Source of the DNA: Ruminococcus sp.
GTDB lineage: Bacteria; Bacillota; Clostridia; Oscillospirales; Ruminococcaceae
Direction of reading: 5' to 3'
DNA: 64,000 nt
Assembly: GCA_017470535.1 (NCBI GenBank)
Contig: JAFUYP010000076.1
Coordinates: forward strand, 24,564 to 88,563
The notes below the pieces were generated by a model that saw only the letters and a program-made list of their open reading frames with translations, was not told the origin of the DNA and did no database searches. Position numbers and translations under genes: made by a program. Shown here in pieces: positions 1-9,331 of this stretch (position 1 is its first letter; each line of letters opens with the position of its first letter).

Positions 1-51
1 AATAAATATGCAGGGGGATTTTATCCCCGAATAACGGGGGAAGGAGGTACA

Positions 52-1674
52 ATGTATAGCAAGATAAAAGTTGCGGCGTACTGCCGTGTCAGTACAGATT
101 TTAGTGATCAATTGAATTCACTCGCAACTCAGAGAAATTATTTCAACGAGTATATTAACAACCATGACGAATGGGAGCTTGTGGAGATTTACTACGATGA
201 GGGTATCACGGGAACTTCAACGAAGCACCGTGAGGGCTTCAATCGCATGATAGCCGACTGCGAGGCCGGCAAGATTCAGCTTATCCTCACCAAAGAGGTC
301 AGCCGCTTTGCAAGGAACACTATCGACACTCTGACCTACACCCGTAAGCTGTCGGACTTGGGTATCGGCGTGATATTTATGAATGACGGCATTGATACGA
401 GAGATAAGGACGGCGAACTCCGACTTTCAATTATGGCGAGCATTGCGCAAGAGGAATCGCGTAAAATCTCCGAACGTGTCAAATGGGGTATGAAGCGCAG
501 AATGGAGAACGGCGTTGTTCTCGGTTGCGGACGAATTTATGGTTTCAAGGTCGTTGACGGCAAGCTGGAGATAGTCCCCGAAGAAGCCAAGATAGTCAAG
601 GAGATATTTCATCAGTATCTCTACGAGGGAAAAGGTTCGACAAGGATTGCTAAAGACCTTACCGAGCGTGGCATTCCTACGCTGAATAACAGAATATGGA
701 GCCCACAGCACGTTTTGAAAATTCTCGCTAATGACAAGTATGTCGGTGATCTGACTCAATGGAAATTCTATAAGCCGAACGTGCTTGCCGAAAGGCGCAT
801 ACCAAACAAAGGTGATTGTCCCGACTCTCCGCTGATTACTGTTAAGGATCATCATGAGGCTATTATTTCAAGAGAGGTTTGGGACGCTACTCAACAGGAA
901 CTGGAGCGCAGAGGAAAGCTCACCCGTGAGGGTCGCAAGCATTCAAAATCGTATTGGTTCAGCGGAAAGTGCAAATGCGGCAAGTGTGGATTCAGTTACA
1001 TCAATGCAAGCTCATCAAGCCACGATTACAGGTATCTCGGCTGCCGAAACAGACAGCTTAACGGTAAAGATGTCCGAACAGCACCTACGGGCGAGGTGAT
1101 CGGCTGCGATAATCATTCCGTTGATGAGCGTATCCTTTCGCTGGCTATGAAAACGCTGCTCGAATATGTCAAGGATTTACGAAAGCCTATCGAAGCCGAG
1201 ATGGTCGAGGAAATACAGCAAATGCAAACGTCTATTACTGCTGTTGACACGACTTCGATCAAAGCTGACATTGATAAGCTGAAAAGTAAAAGACTGAAAG
1301 CAGTTGACCTGATGCTTGAAGGGCTTATCTCAAAGGAAGCTCTCAAGGAACAGACAGATTTTTATGACAAAGAAATATCTGCGCTGACGGAAAAGCTGTC
1401 GATCTCGCAGGATATTTCATCAAAATTCAAGAAACAGACCCAAACGATACACAAAGCTATTGAAAAGATACGCAGCCTTTCGGATGGTGATCTTGAAAGC
1501 ACCGAACTGTATGGAGAGATGCTCCAGCAGGCTATATTTCCCGAATACGGACAAATGAAGGTATATCTTTGCGGAATGCCCTGTGCATTTGATATAGCTT
1601 ACAGTGTAAAGAAAGCGCCGAGAATCGGCATTTATGACATCACTATTGAAAAATGTGAAGCCGAAGGTTTATGA
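52..1674 (+). CDS. Large serine recombinase (site-specific integrase), 540 aa
   Basis: Catalyses integration and excision of a mobile element through a serine-linked intermediate. The N-terminal resolvase domain (about residues 5-150) has the catalytic motif YCRVSTD with Ser14, plus the conserved TKEVSRFARN segment. A Recombinase DNA-binding domain follows (about 160-275), then a zinc ribbon (about 305-350, CKCGKCG followed by later Cys residues) and a coiled-coil region (about 390-460), the order seen in large serine integrases. An excellent ribosome binding site, GAAGGAGGTACA, sits directly before the ATG. The stop overlaps the next ORF by four bases (ATGA). It appears intact and is probably the integrase of an element extending left of the window. 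Confidence 0.95.
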   Translation: MYSKIKVAAYCRVSTDFSDQLNSLATQRNYFNEYINNHDEWELVEIYYDEGITGTSTKHREGFNRMIADCEAGKIQLILTKEVSRFARNTIDTLTYTRKLSDLGIGVIFMNDGIDTRDKDGELRLSIMASIAQEESRKISERVKWGMKRRMENGVVLGCGRIYGFKVVDGKLEIVPEEAKIVKEIFHQYLYEGKGSTRIAKDLTERGIPTLNNRIWSPQHVLKILANDKYVGDLTQWKFYKPNVLAERRIPNKGDCPDSPLITVKDHHEAIISREVWDATQQELERRGKLTREGRKHSKSYWFSGKCKCGKCGFSYINASSSSHDYRYLGCRNRQLNGKDVRTAPTGEVIGCDNHSVDERILSLAMKTLLEYVKDLRKPIEAEMVEEIQQMQTSITAVDTTSIKADIDKLKSKRLKAVDLMLEGLISKEALKEQTDFYDKEISALTEKLSISQDISSKFKKQTQTIHKAIEKIRSLSDGDLESTELYGEMLQQAIFPEYGQMKVYLCGMPCAFDIAYSVKKAPRIGIYDITIEKCEAEGL

Positions 1675-2954
1675 CGGTTTTCGGCAATGATAGACACGCC
1701 GCAAACACCTCAAAGAAAATCCGTGCGGTCATGGTGTCCAATGCAAAACAGGGCAAGTATCACGCTCCCGTTGCACCTTTCGGCTATCTTGTGGGAGACA
1801 CTGAGGACAGATTGCCCGTAGTCGATGAAACGAACGCTCCCTACGTCCGTATGATGTACAAAATGCGTTCCGAGGGTGCAAGCTCTCCGCAGATTGCAAA
1901 GGCTCTGAACGCACAGGGAGTTATCACACCGTCCGATTACACTTACAAGCGTTTGGGCAAGCCGAACCCCTACATTTCCAATCATCTTTGGAACGCCGCA
2001 ATGGTGCGTGATATTCTCGAAAATCCGATTTACAAGGGCTGTGTTGTGAGCCAGAAATTCACTACCGTATCCTATAAGAATCACCAAAAGTATATCAGGG
2101 ATTCCGATGAATGGATCGTCATTGAAGATGCCTTTGAGCCTATCATTGACAAGGAGTTATGGGATAAGGTGCAGGAGGTCAACAAGTCGTGCAGTCACGG
2201 CAAGGTCACAAAAAGCGGAATTATACTTCCACTCGGCGGTCTGATGTACTGTGCCGACTGCGGGGCAAAGCTGAAAAATAATACCACGTTCCATGAATCA
2301 AAAAAGCGTGGCAAATATAAGCTCGTCACCTATATCTGCAACACCTACGCCAATCATGGCAAAAATGTATGCTCCTCACATTCGATTTTACAGCGTGTCA
2401 TTGAGGGGCTTGTGCTTGAGGATATTCGTGCAAGGGCAAAGCGTGTCATTGAGGACGAGGACGGCGAGAGAAAGCGTTACATTGCTATCAAGGCAAACGA
2501 ACGCAAACAGCAGGCCGAGGACGAGAGCCGACTTCTGAAACAGGCTGAGAGCCGTCTGGCGGAGCTTGACACGATCATCAGCAAGACCTACGAGGAAAGA
2601 ATGCTCGGCAAGCTGCCCGAAGATTTGAGTACCAAAATGCTCGAAAAGTATACTGCCGAACAGAGGGAGCTTTCCGAAAAGGCTGAACAGTGGCGTAGAT
2701 CGAGCCGACAGGCAGAGCAGGACATTCAGGACGTTGAGAGGTTCATTCAGCGTTTGAAAAAGTGGAGTGATGTGGAATGCCTTACCCGTGAGCTGTGCCT
2801 TGACCTGATCGAGTTCATTGTGGTCTATGCCCGTCCCGAAGAATACGGCGCACCTCGAAAGATCGACATCTACTACAAGTTCATCAGCAAGCCCCTCGCA
2901 GACAGCAGAAACCTTTTACTTCCGCAGAATTGCGTGGAAATTCATCAATCGTAA
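1671..2954 (+). pseudogene. Serine recombinase lacking its catalytic domain (TnpX/DUF4368 type)
   Basis: This 427-residue product starts at the very end of a resolvase domain (NDRHAANTSKKIRAV) and then carries a full Recombinase domain (about residues 20-165), a zinc ribbon (about 185-235, CADCGAKL and later Cys residues), a coiled coil (about 250-360) and a C-terminal DUF4368-like end (EFIVVYARPEEYG). The roughly 120 N-terminal residues with the catalytic serine are absent, so it cannot recombine DNA alone. It is in a different frame from the upstream recombinase and overlaps it by ATGA. The likely cause is insertion of the upstream element into this gene, leaving the 3' part on this side. 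A DNA-binding helper role is possible but less likely. Confidence 0.8.
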
Positions 2955-2983
2955 AATGGTTGTCCTTTTGGGTGGGTGATTAC

Positions 2984-3118
2984 TATCAGGGAGTTAAAAT
3001 AGTCGTCAATGCGTTTATCGACAAGCTTGCGCTCATCGGAGAATGTGTGCTGACAGACAGATTTCAAGACCGAGGGGGTAGACCAGCCGCCACGCTCCAT
3101 AGCGTATTTGTCGGGGAT
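2984..3118 (-). pseudogene. Remnant of a tyrosine recombinase C-terminus, active-site Tyr changed to Cys
   Basis: On the minus strand an open frame contains about 45 residues matching the end of phage/ICE-type tyrosine integrases: IPDKYAMERGGW, then SVLKSVCQHTFSDER, then DKRIDDYFNSLI. In the family the second block reads VYQHTF and that tyrosine is the nucleophile; here the codon at 3053-3055 is TGT (Cys). No upstream integrase sequence is attached. I read it as a decayed fragment left by an older element at the same site as the serine recombinases. Confidence 0.65.
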
Positions 3119-3208
3119 ACAGAGAAGAAACTCTATCGGCGGCACTAATGCAAGCCTTGAAGGCAAGACAACTAAGCCCAAGGTACCTGGAAAGTAATAC
3201 ATAACAAC

Positions 3209-3237
3209 AAAAGACCCGGGATCTCTCCGGGTCTTTT
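3209..3237. terminator. Bidirectional intrinsic terminator
   Basis: AAAAGACCCGG pairs with CCGGGTCTTTT around a short loop, with A/T runs on both sides. It ends the minus-strand operon that finishes at 3249 and separates it from the mobile-element scar. Confidence 0.85.
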
Positions 3238-3248
3238 ATAATGCTTTT

Positions 3249-4355
3249 TTACCACTGTATCTCTTTAACATCAAGTCCCTGTGTGTCGTCAAAATTCTCA
3301 ATATCTGCCATAAACAGCACCTGATCGTAGCTGTCAGCGTCTGCAAGCGAAGACAGCGTCATTCCGTCTGCGGCACGCTCGTCGATGACCGTTACCTTTG
3401 AGTAGTGGGATACTAAAAACGGTATCACCGGGTCGGCGCCAGGTGTTTTTATTATGAGCAGGGAGGGTGCGTCCTTGTTTATCGTTGTGATGTCTACCTT
3501 CTCGTAGTTACTGCCGTAGAGGAACACATCAAGCGGCTGTTCGCTTGAAAGGGCGCTGCGGTCAAATACCGATCTGTACGTTGTCTGTGTATCTGCGTGC
3601 GTGCATACAGCGCTTGTCACCGATGTGCCGTTTTTGGGAGTGTAAAGCTCTATGTTGTCGGGCGTTATCTGCTGCCTGATGCTCAGCTCTGAGCATAGCG
3701 AGCCTATAAATCCGCTCAGTGCGTGTTCGCTGTCGTAGTCTGACAGCGGACGGGGAGTAAAGCCCATTTTGCGTATCATGGAATAGTATACATCAAATGC
3801 CCCGGTAGTTGTGATACAGGGGGCTGTGCGGTAGAAGATGTAATTCTCTCTTGACGAATACAGCGTACTGTAAGCGTCAAGCGTCGCTACCGAGCTGTCG
3901 ATGCTGTTATAAAGCCTGTCGATAAAATGCCGCTGGTCAAACCCCGACCCGACCGACGGTATATCAGCTGAATATATACCCGATGCTGACGGTAACACGC
4001 AGGCGTATACTGAAACGTCCTTGTGCGACGCTGCAAATATGTTTATTCTGTCAGCATAGTCAAACATCTCATCGTCGTCGATAGTATCGGCAGGTCTTAT
4101 GGCTGAATCTTTTATCAGGTATGTGCCGTCAAGCTCAGTCTTGCCGACAGTGAGCAGCAGCCCCGAGCGCAGCGCCTTGAAGCTGTTTTGCAGCGGAAAA
4201 TCCTCATTTATGAGCTTCTCTGCATCACTGGTGCTTCTTATAGAGCTTTTGCTGCCGTTTTCCTTCGGAGGGTGGAAAAACAGCGTCGCTATCGCAAACA
4301 TAACGATGATAGTAAAAAACATTATTATCCCGATAAGATCAAGGATCTTTTTCAT
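3249..4355 (-). CDS. DHHW-family cell-surface protein with lost DHHW motif, 368 aa
   Basis: An N-terminal membrane anchor (about residues 8-27) is followed by an extracellular domain like the DHHW family, which is encoded beside MBOAT acyltransferases and is thought to assist O-acylation of surface polymers. The gene follows the MBOAT gene by 12 bases. The family hallmark normally reads RTDHHWT..GA; here the matching place reads RTAPCITTTGA (codons 3813-3824), so Asp-His-His-Trp is wholly replaced while flanking residues remain. The ORF is full length and clean, so it is not a simple pseudogene. Family assignment rests on context and flanking motif; the function is inferred. Confidence 0.7.
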   Translation of the reverse strand: MKKILDLIGIIMFFTIIVMFAIATLFFHPPKENGSKSSIRSTSDAEKLINEDFPLQNSFKALRSGLLLTVGKTELDGTYLIKDSAIRPADTIDDDEMFDYADRINIFAASHKDVSVYACVLPSASGIYSADIPSVGSGFDQRHFIDRLYNSIDSSVATLDAYSTLYSSRENYIFYRTAPCITTTGAFDVYYSMIRKMGFTPRPLSDYDSEHALSGFIGSLCSELSIRQQITPDNIELYTPKNGTSVTSAVCTHADTQTTYRSVFDRSALSSEQPLDVFLYGSNYEKVDITTINKDAPSLLIIKTPGADPVIPFLVSHYSKVTVIDERAADGMTLSSLADADSYDQVLFMADIENFDDTQGLDVKEIQW

Positions 4356-4367
4356 GTTCTGTCCTCC

Positions 4368-5747
4368 TTACAATGCCAGCAGACCGGAAAAGTCCTGTAC
4401 CCTGCCTGTCATGAACGCCGTCGATAGGATAAGCAGCATAAGCTGCCACAGCGGTCTTAAAAACGGTATAAAGCTGTGTCTTGATCTGCCGAGCCTTTTG
4501 TACGCAAGGTCAAACACGCCTGTGGTGATAAGCAAGCCTGTTATCATGATAACGGCGTAGTTTTCAAAGAAGTGAAGTGTAAGATTATCTATGAGCATAC
4601 CGTTCTTGCCGAACATCGCCAGGATGAACGAGAAAGCATAGCTGCAGTCCTCACTTACAAAGAATACCATTGCCAGATGTATGAGCAGCATATTTATTAC
4701 CATAGCCACGACATACGGCAGCTTTTTTAATATCCTGCCTGCAAACAGAAGCTCTGCTATGCAAAGAACAGCTATATACATACCGAACATAAGCCTTGAA
4801 AGCGATGTGCCGTACCATAATGACATAGCTGTACCTGTGAGTATTATGCCAAGCACCATGAACAGCCTGCCGCCAAGAGCATTCACCGGGTCGTAGATGT
4901 ACGATTTGAACCACGATGTCACCGACACGTTGAATTTGCCTATGAACTCGGTCGCAGATACGCTTTTGAAAGGGTGGTCGAAGTTTACAGGAAGCTCTAT
5001 GCCGAGCATAAGGCTCACACCTCTTGCCATGTGGGATATTGACGCAAACTCAAAGTACACATAAAGCCCTGCGCATATCACGCCGAACCATGCTGTGACT
5101 GCCGATACGCTGCCTATGTCGATCTTTGTGAGCTGACCCCACATTTCGCCCATAGTGCAGCTTATTATGCACTTTTCCGCAAGACCTTTAAGATAGAGTG
5201 ATATGCCGTCGTTTGTTTTTTCTATCGACATCTGAGGCGCTGAGAACTGCTGTGACACCTCGCCGTATCTCATGAGCGGTCCTGCCGTCAGACATGGGAA
5301 GAACCCCACAAATGCCGCCACCAGCGAGAACCTGTGGTCGCACCTGATGACACCCTTATAAATATCAAGATAGTATGACATAGCCGCTAATGTGTACACA
5401 AACACCCCGAGCGGAGGGAACAGCTTTGAGATAGTGCCTGCACCTTTGAAGCCGAGCATGGAATACACTGCAAGCCCCAGCATGGTAAGCTCTATCGTCA
5501 GCGCTATGACAAGCACTGCGCCCTGAGAGCGCTTTTTAAATCTTAGATTATCTATCGTCATACCGAGCAGATATGCAAGCAGCATAGACCCTGCAAACGG
5601 TATAAGCGCATAGAGGGAACGCCACCCGAGAAAGACACACTCCCCGAGAATGAGCATCTTTGCCTTATGCTTAGCCGGCACAAAAGCATACAGCCCTATA
5701 AACAAAGGCAGAAAGAAATATAAAAACAGCAGTGATGACATTATCAT
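4368..5747 (-). CDS. MBOAT-family membrane protein (AlgI/DltB-like), catalytic His replaced, 459 aa
   Basis: A polytopic membrane protein with about ten or more hydrophobic segments, related to membrane-bound O-acyltransferases that pass acyl groups across the membrane to cell-surface polymers. Typical blocks are present, such as FFPCLTAGPLMRYGE near residues 155-170 and the NVSVTSWFKSYIYDPV loop. The conserved LWHG histidine of the active site is tyrosine here (SLWYGTS, codon 4812-4814), and the WGLYHG block that usually follows reads FGMYIA. The gene lies 12 bases before its DHHW partner and 20 bases after rnmV in the same operon. The enzyme is probably catalytically altered or dead; the pair may have another structural role. 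Confidence 0.8.
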   Translation of the reverse strand: MIMSSLLFLYFFLPLFIGLYAFVPAKHKAKMLILGECVFLGWRSLYALIPFAGSMLLAYLLGMTIDNLRFKKRSQGAVLVIALTIELTMLGLAVYSMLGFKGAGTISKLFPPLGVFVYTLAAMSYYLDIYKGVIRCDHRFSLVAAFVGFFPCLTAGPLMRYGEVSQQFSAPQMSIEKTNDGISLYLKGLAEKCIISCTMGEMWGQLTKIDIGSVSAVTAWFGVICAGLYVYFEFASISHMARGVSLMLGIELPVNFDHPFKSVSATEFIGKFNVSVTSWFKSYIYDPVNALGGRLFMVLGIILTGTAMSLWYGTSLSRLMFGMYIAVLCIAELLFAGRILKKLPYVVAMVINMLLIHLAMVFFVSEDCSYAFSFILAMFGKNGMLIDNLTLHFFENYAVIMITGLLITTGVFDLAYKRLGRSRHSFIPFLRPLWQLMLLILSTAFMTGRVQDFSGLLAL

Positions 5748-5767
5748 TTTCTTTCCGTCCTTTCTTC

Positions 5768-6346
5768 TTATTCCTCCGTCAGCCTGTAAAGCTCCTCTTT
5801 GCTGATCGTGGCATTGAGTATCTCCAAAAGCCCGTTTGGCGTGGTGCGTGAGGGGAGGGAGAGCTTTTTGTAAAGCGCCTGCCGCCTTGCCTTTGAGTCG
5901 GGTCTGCCTGTAAGACCGGTAAGGTAGAGGTCAGTCTTGGTGATGCCGCCGCTTTTTTTATCGCTTTCAAAAACTCCTGCCTTTTCAAAGGCTTCTTTTA
6001 TTACTTTGATGCTCACACCCTCGACACCTAACTTGCCCTCCTTTGAAGGCTCTGCCTTGCGCTTTTCCTTGCCGAAGATGTCGGGGATATAGACATTGAT
6101 TATTCTCCCCACGGGGCAGATGCCCTTGATGTAGCCACGAATGCGAAACCCTGCACTGTCCGGGTCTGTGAGTATTATAACGCCCGTTTCCTTGGCGCAT
6201 TTTCGTATGTAGCCGCAAAGCTCCCTGTCGCCGTAAACGGAAAAGCCGTCGGTGACTATAATGTGTGCGTCCACAAACGAGCTTAGCTTTATCTTGTCGT
6301 ATTTGCCCTCTACTATTATGGGCATATCTATTCTGAGCTTTTTCAT
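5768..6346 (-). CDS. rnmV: Ribonuclease M5, 192 aa
   Basis: Matures the 5S rRNA precursor by cutting both strands near its ends, with ribosomal protein L18 as cofactor in known systems. The N-terminal Toprim domain shows the catalytic Glu in PIIVEGKYDK (about residues 9-18) and the DxD motif in LTDPDSAGFRIR (about residues 59-70). The length fits the family. It begins one base after holA ends (ATG at 6346), so it is co-transcribed and probably coupled. The gene is often found near ksgA in other Firmicutes; here its neighbours are holA and the MBOAT gene. Confidence 0.93.
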   Translation of the reverse strand: MKKLRIDMPIIVEGKYDKIKLSSFVDAHIIVTDGFSVYGDRELCGYIRKCAKETGVIILTDPDSAGFRIRGYIKGICPVGRIINVYIPDIFGKEKRKAEPSKEGKLGVEGVSIKVIKEAFEKAGVFESDKKSGGITKTDLYLTGLTGRPDSKARRQALYKKLSLPSRTTPNGLLEILNATISKEELYRLTEE

Positions 6347-6347
6347 G

Positions 6348-7409
6348 TCAGTCCTTTATCGCCATGCACTTGGCGGCACATTCTTCGAGTGCGAGTATGT
6401 CGCCGCCCTTTGCAAGCCCCTTTGTTTTGAGTAAAAGGTCAGTGTCAGAAAGCACACCTATGACCTTTCTTATCCTTTGAAGCCCTATCCTGCCGCAGTC
6501 AGAGAAAGCGTTCTCAACTGCGAATTTCTTAAACGGCGGATAGGAAAAATCCTTCATTATATCCGCCACCGTCTTGCCGGACGAGCGTGCGAGCTTTGCA
6601 CGGTATATGTCCATGATAGAATATGAGATAGTGCCGAGTATCTCTATGGCTTCATAGCGCTGTGCTGCAAGCTCATCTATCCTGTGAAAGACAAACTGTG
6701 CATTGCCCCTTAAAATATTGATCGCCAGCGCAAAGCCGTCGCTTTCGAGCTTGGGGGTGACGAGCAGGTCTATCATTTCTCTGGTTACAGGCTTGCCGTC
6801 TGCGTAGGCGATGAGCTTTTCAAGCTCGTTGTCAACAAGTGCCGTGTCGCTGCCGCACTGGTTGGCAAGATACTGTGCATCATATGAGGATATGCTAACG
6901 CCCTCGTCTTTGAGGCATGATACTATGTACTTTCCCATATCGCCTGCACGCCTGTATGCAAAATCGCACACCGTGCCGGTTTTGGCGCACATATCCGCAA
7001 ATTTCTTGTTTTTTTCAGTCAGCGCCTTATTTGACTTGAATACATTCTCACCGTCAGCATTTATTATAACTGTGGTAGTTTCGGGAATGTCCGAGAGTAT
7101 CAGCTTTAAAGCGTCTGTGTCCTCTTTGTTTATCTTGTCGGCGTTAAAGCCTGTTATGTGGGCGCACACTCTCTTTGAGAACAGCGGCAGCGAAGTCACC
7201 GCATCGGCAAACTGCCCTATGTCCATATCCTTAGCGTCAAACTTAAAGCTGCCGAGCGCACCCTCGCCCTCGGGTATCAGCTTTGAGAGCAGCTTTTTTG
7301 TAAACCCCTCCATATTGCCAATATCACGCCCGTAGAAAAAATACAGCTTGTCGGGCGAAGTTGCATAAGGGGTCTTTGCAAGCTCACTCGCTGAGATCAA
7401 AGCCATCAT
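6348..7409 (-). CDS. holA: DNA polymerase III subunit delta (clamp loader)
   Basis: The delta subunit opens the sliding clamp during DNA replication. The length, the N-terminal AAA-like region (LYFFYGRDIGNMEGFTKKL), the NADGENVF region and the C-terminal helical collar (near LARSSGKTVADIMKDF and LLKTKGLAKG) fit the HolA family. The classical Walker A is absent, as usual for delta. The ATG at 7409 or 7406 is chosen because AGGAGG lies 4-7 bases upstream; the TTG at 7412 is also possible. The start overlaps the end of comEC by about 26 bases, consistent with one operon. The holA-comEC adjacency is common in Firmicutes. Confidence 0.93.
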   Translation of the reverse strand: MMALISASELAKTPYATSPDKLYFFYGRDIGNMEGFTKKLLSKLIPEGEGALGSFKFDAKDMDIGQFADAVTSLPLFSKRVCAHITGFNADKINKEDTDALKLILSDIPETTTVIINADGENVFKSNKALTEKNKKFADMCAKTGTVCDFAYRRAGDMGKYIVSCLKDEGVSISSYDAQYLANQCGSDTALVDNELEKLIAYADGKPVTREMIDLLVTPKLESDGFALAINILRGNAQFVFHRIDELAAQRYEAIEILGTISYSIMDIYRAKLARSSGKTVADIMKDFSYPPFKKFAVENAFSDCGRIGLQRIRKVIGVLSDTDLLLKTKGLAKGGDILALEECAAKCMAIKD

Positions 7410-9324
7410 CAAGCCTCCTCACTGTAACAGTACCGTCACCCGTGTCAAGCTCTATCTCAACAGGGGAGAGGTCTGTAAAATATACATCATCTCTATTATA
7501 CACCTTTTTGCCGCAAATGACAACACCCTCGCCGTCACTTGTCAAAAAAGTTATCTTTTCTTTGTCTGCCGCCGCCTTACCCGAGCATATGCTCACATTC
7601 CCTGTGTACTTCAAAGCGCTGTTAAGGCTCACGCTGTCGGGTATATCATCAGATGTTATCACAGCATCTATCTGCTGTATGCCTTTTTTGAGTGCTAAGC
7701 AGTCGGTGAGATAAGCGTTTATCTTTCCCGACGGCTGGATGTACACGCTCTCGTCGTTTGTATTTATAAGCACGCAGTCTTTTCCGCTGCCGTTTACAAA
7801 GGCGGTAATGAATATCTTTCCCCTTGACAGATACCTGCCAAAAGCCGACACCACGATAAGCACCGCCGCCGATACTGCATAGCATAATACCAGTGTGCGC
7901 TTTTTGCAAACTAAAAGCATTACTATCACCGGCACACAGCAAAGCATAACGACCGCCGCCCTTACTTCGTCTGTGTGCATATCGAGCGAAGCAAACGGCA
8001 GCTGCGAGAGCTTTTGAGTGAGCGCAGTCACACCCTTCATCATAAGCCCCGACAGCCATATAAAATACTCCGACAGCACAGGTATCACAGGGGAAAGGCA
8101 CAGTCCCACGACCGCAAGCACCATTATGAAGCTGCAAACCGGTATTATCAGAAGATTTGTAAGAGGGGATATAATGGATATCTCCTCAAAGAGCAGGGCA
8201 CTGAGCGGCATTATAAGGAGCGACACGCATATCACCGATATGACAGAGTATTCTCTGCCCATCGGCGGATACTGCTTGTCACGGTTCATGCGCTCTCCGA
8301 TATAGGACGCAAACGCTGTGCAGCCGAGCGATCCTGTGAATGACAGCTGATACGAATACGCCCCCACGCAGTAGGGAGATATAACAGTTATCACAAACCC
8401 TGCGATCGCAAGTGATGTGAGCGCATCGCCCGGGCGCTTTGCAAGAGATGAGAGCAGCAGTACGCTCACCATGAACGCTGCCCTCACCGCCGATACCGAC
8501 AGCCCCGAGAAAACTGCGAGCAGCCATGCCAGCATTATCATTATAACGGCACTTATGCGCCTTTTGCTGACAAGCACCTGTATTACACCTGCCGCCGCTG
8601 AAAGGATAATAGCGATGTGCGTCCCCGAAAATGCAAATATATGCCCGATGCCTGCACGGTAGAGCGCCTCCTCGTCTGCATCCGAAACACCGCTGCGCTC
8701 ACCTGTGAGCATGGCTGCCAAGAATTTTCCGCCGTCGCCGCCCTGTGTAACGAGCCTGTCCTGCACATAGTCACGCAAGCCCCTGACACGGCGGAATATC
8801 ATATGCTTATCCCCTGAAATGACCGATATGCTCTGCGCCTTTTTGCCGTTTAGGAAAATGCCGTTTGCCTTGTTGTATTCTTCCCGGCTGTCGGTAAAGC
8901 GCACAGGCGTGCACAGCCCCTCCACCTCATCGCCGTAGTCAAGGCTTTGAAAGTCATCACCGCCCACGCTTACATTTATCCTGCTGCCCGAGATGCCGTT
9001 TATCTCACCGCTTACAGTTATCCTGCCGCCGCTCTGGTACGGCGTTTTATCAAAAACATAGCCCCTGACGGTGCATGGTACGCCGTCAAAGGCTGTGATG
9101 TCATCATATACAAAATGTGTGTAGGCGCTGCTGTAAACGCACCCTGCCACAAATGACACCGTGCAGAGTACGATATACTTTCTTATACCCCCGAAAAACG
9201 CAAAGGCTGCCGATGAAAGGGAAACCAAAAACAGCACCGCTGCCCACATATACGCCCCTGCATAAAAGCAGAGCAAAAGCCCTGCCTGAAACGGGATAAG
9301 AGAAAAGCACGCCTTTCTTACCAT
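7384..9324 (-). CDS. comEC: ComEC/Rec2 DNA-uptake channel, 646 aa, degenerate nuclease-like domain
   Basis: ComEC moves single-stranded DNA across the membrane during natural transformation. An N-terminal pair of membrane segments leads into a periplasmic OB-like domain (about residues 60-150), then a Competence domain with many membrane helices (about 195-500, including GIGHIFAFSGTHIAII and LSVSAVRAAFM). The C-terminal part resembles the metallo-beta-lactamase fold in outline, but its motifs are gone: the usual DVGQGD is replaced by FVNGSGKD and the THxHxDH metal site by TSDDIPDS (about 7633-7660). It starts seven bases after the HIT gene stop. Channel function seems likely; nuclease activity of this domain does not. 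Confidence 0.88.
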   Translation of the reverse strand: MVRKACFSLIPFQAGLLLCFYAGAYMWAAVLFLVSLSSAAFAFFGGIRKYIVLCTVSFVAGCVYSSAYTHFVYDDITAFDGVPCTVRGYVFDKTPYQSGGRITVSGEINGISGSRINVSVGGDDFQSLDYGDEVEGLCTPVRFTDSREEYNKANGIFLNGKKAQSISVISGDKHMIFRRVRGLRDYVQDRLVTQGGDGGKFLAAMLTGERSGVSDADEEALYRAGIGHIFAFSGTHIAIILSAAAGVIQVLVSKRRISAVIMIMLAWLLAVFSGLSVSAVRAAFMVSVLLLSSLAKRPGDALTSLAIAGFVITVISPYCVGAYSYQLSFTGSLGCTAFASYIGERMNRDKQYPPMGREYSVISVICVSLLIMPLSALLFEEISIISPLTNLLIIPVCSFIMVLAVVGLCLSPVIPVLSEYFIWLSGLMMKGVTALTQKLSQLPFASLDMHTDEVRAAVVMLCCVPVIVMLLVCKKRTLVLCYAVSAAVLIVVSAFGRYLSRGKIFITAFVNGSGKDCVLINTNDESVYIQPSGKINAYLTDCLALKKGIQQIDAVITSDDIPDSVSLNSALKYTGNVSICSGKAAADKEKITFLTSDGEGVVICGKKVYNRDDVYFTDLSPVEIELDTGDGTVTVRRLDDGFDLSE

Positions 9325-9331
9325 TTTACTG

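Noticed and set aside
8279-9310. Several 60-120 codon plus- and minus-strand frames inside comEC
   Set aside because: They lie in other frames of a well-supported membrane protein gene, with biased composition and no ribosome binding sites.
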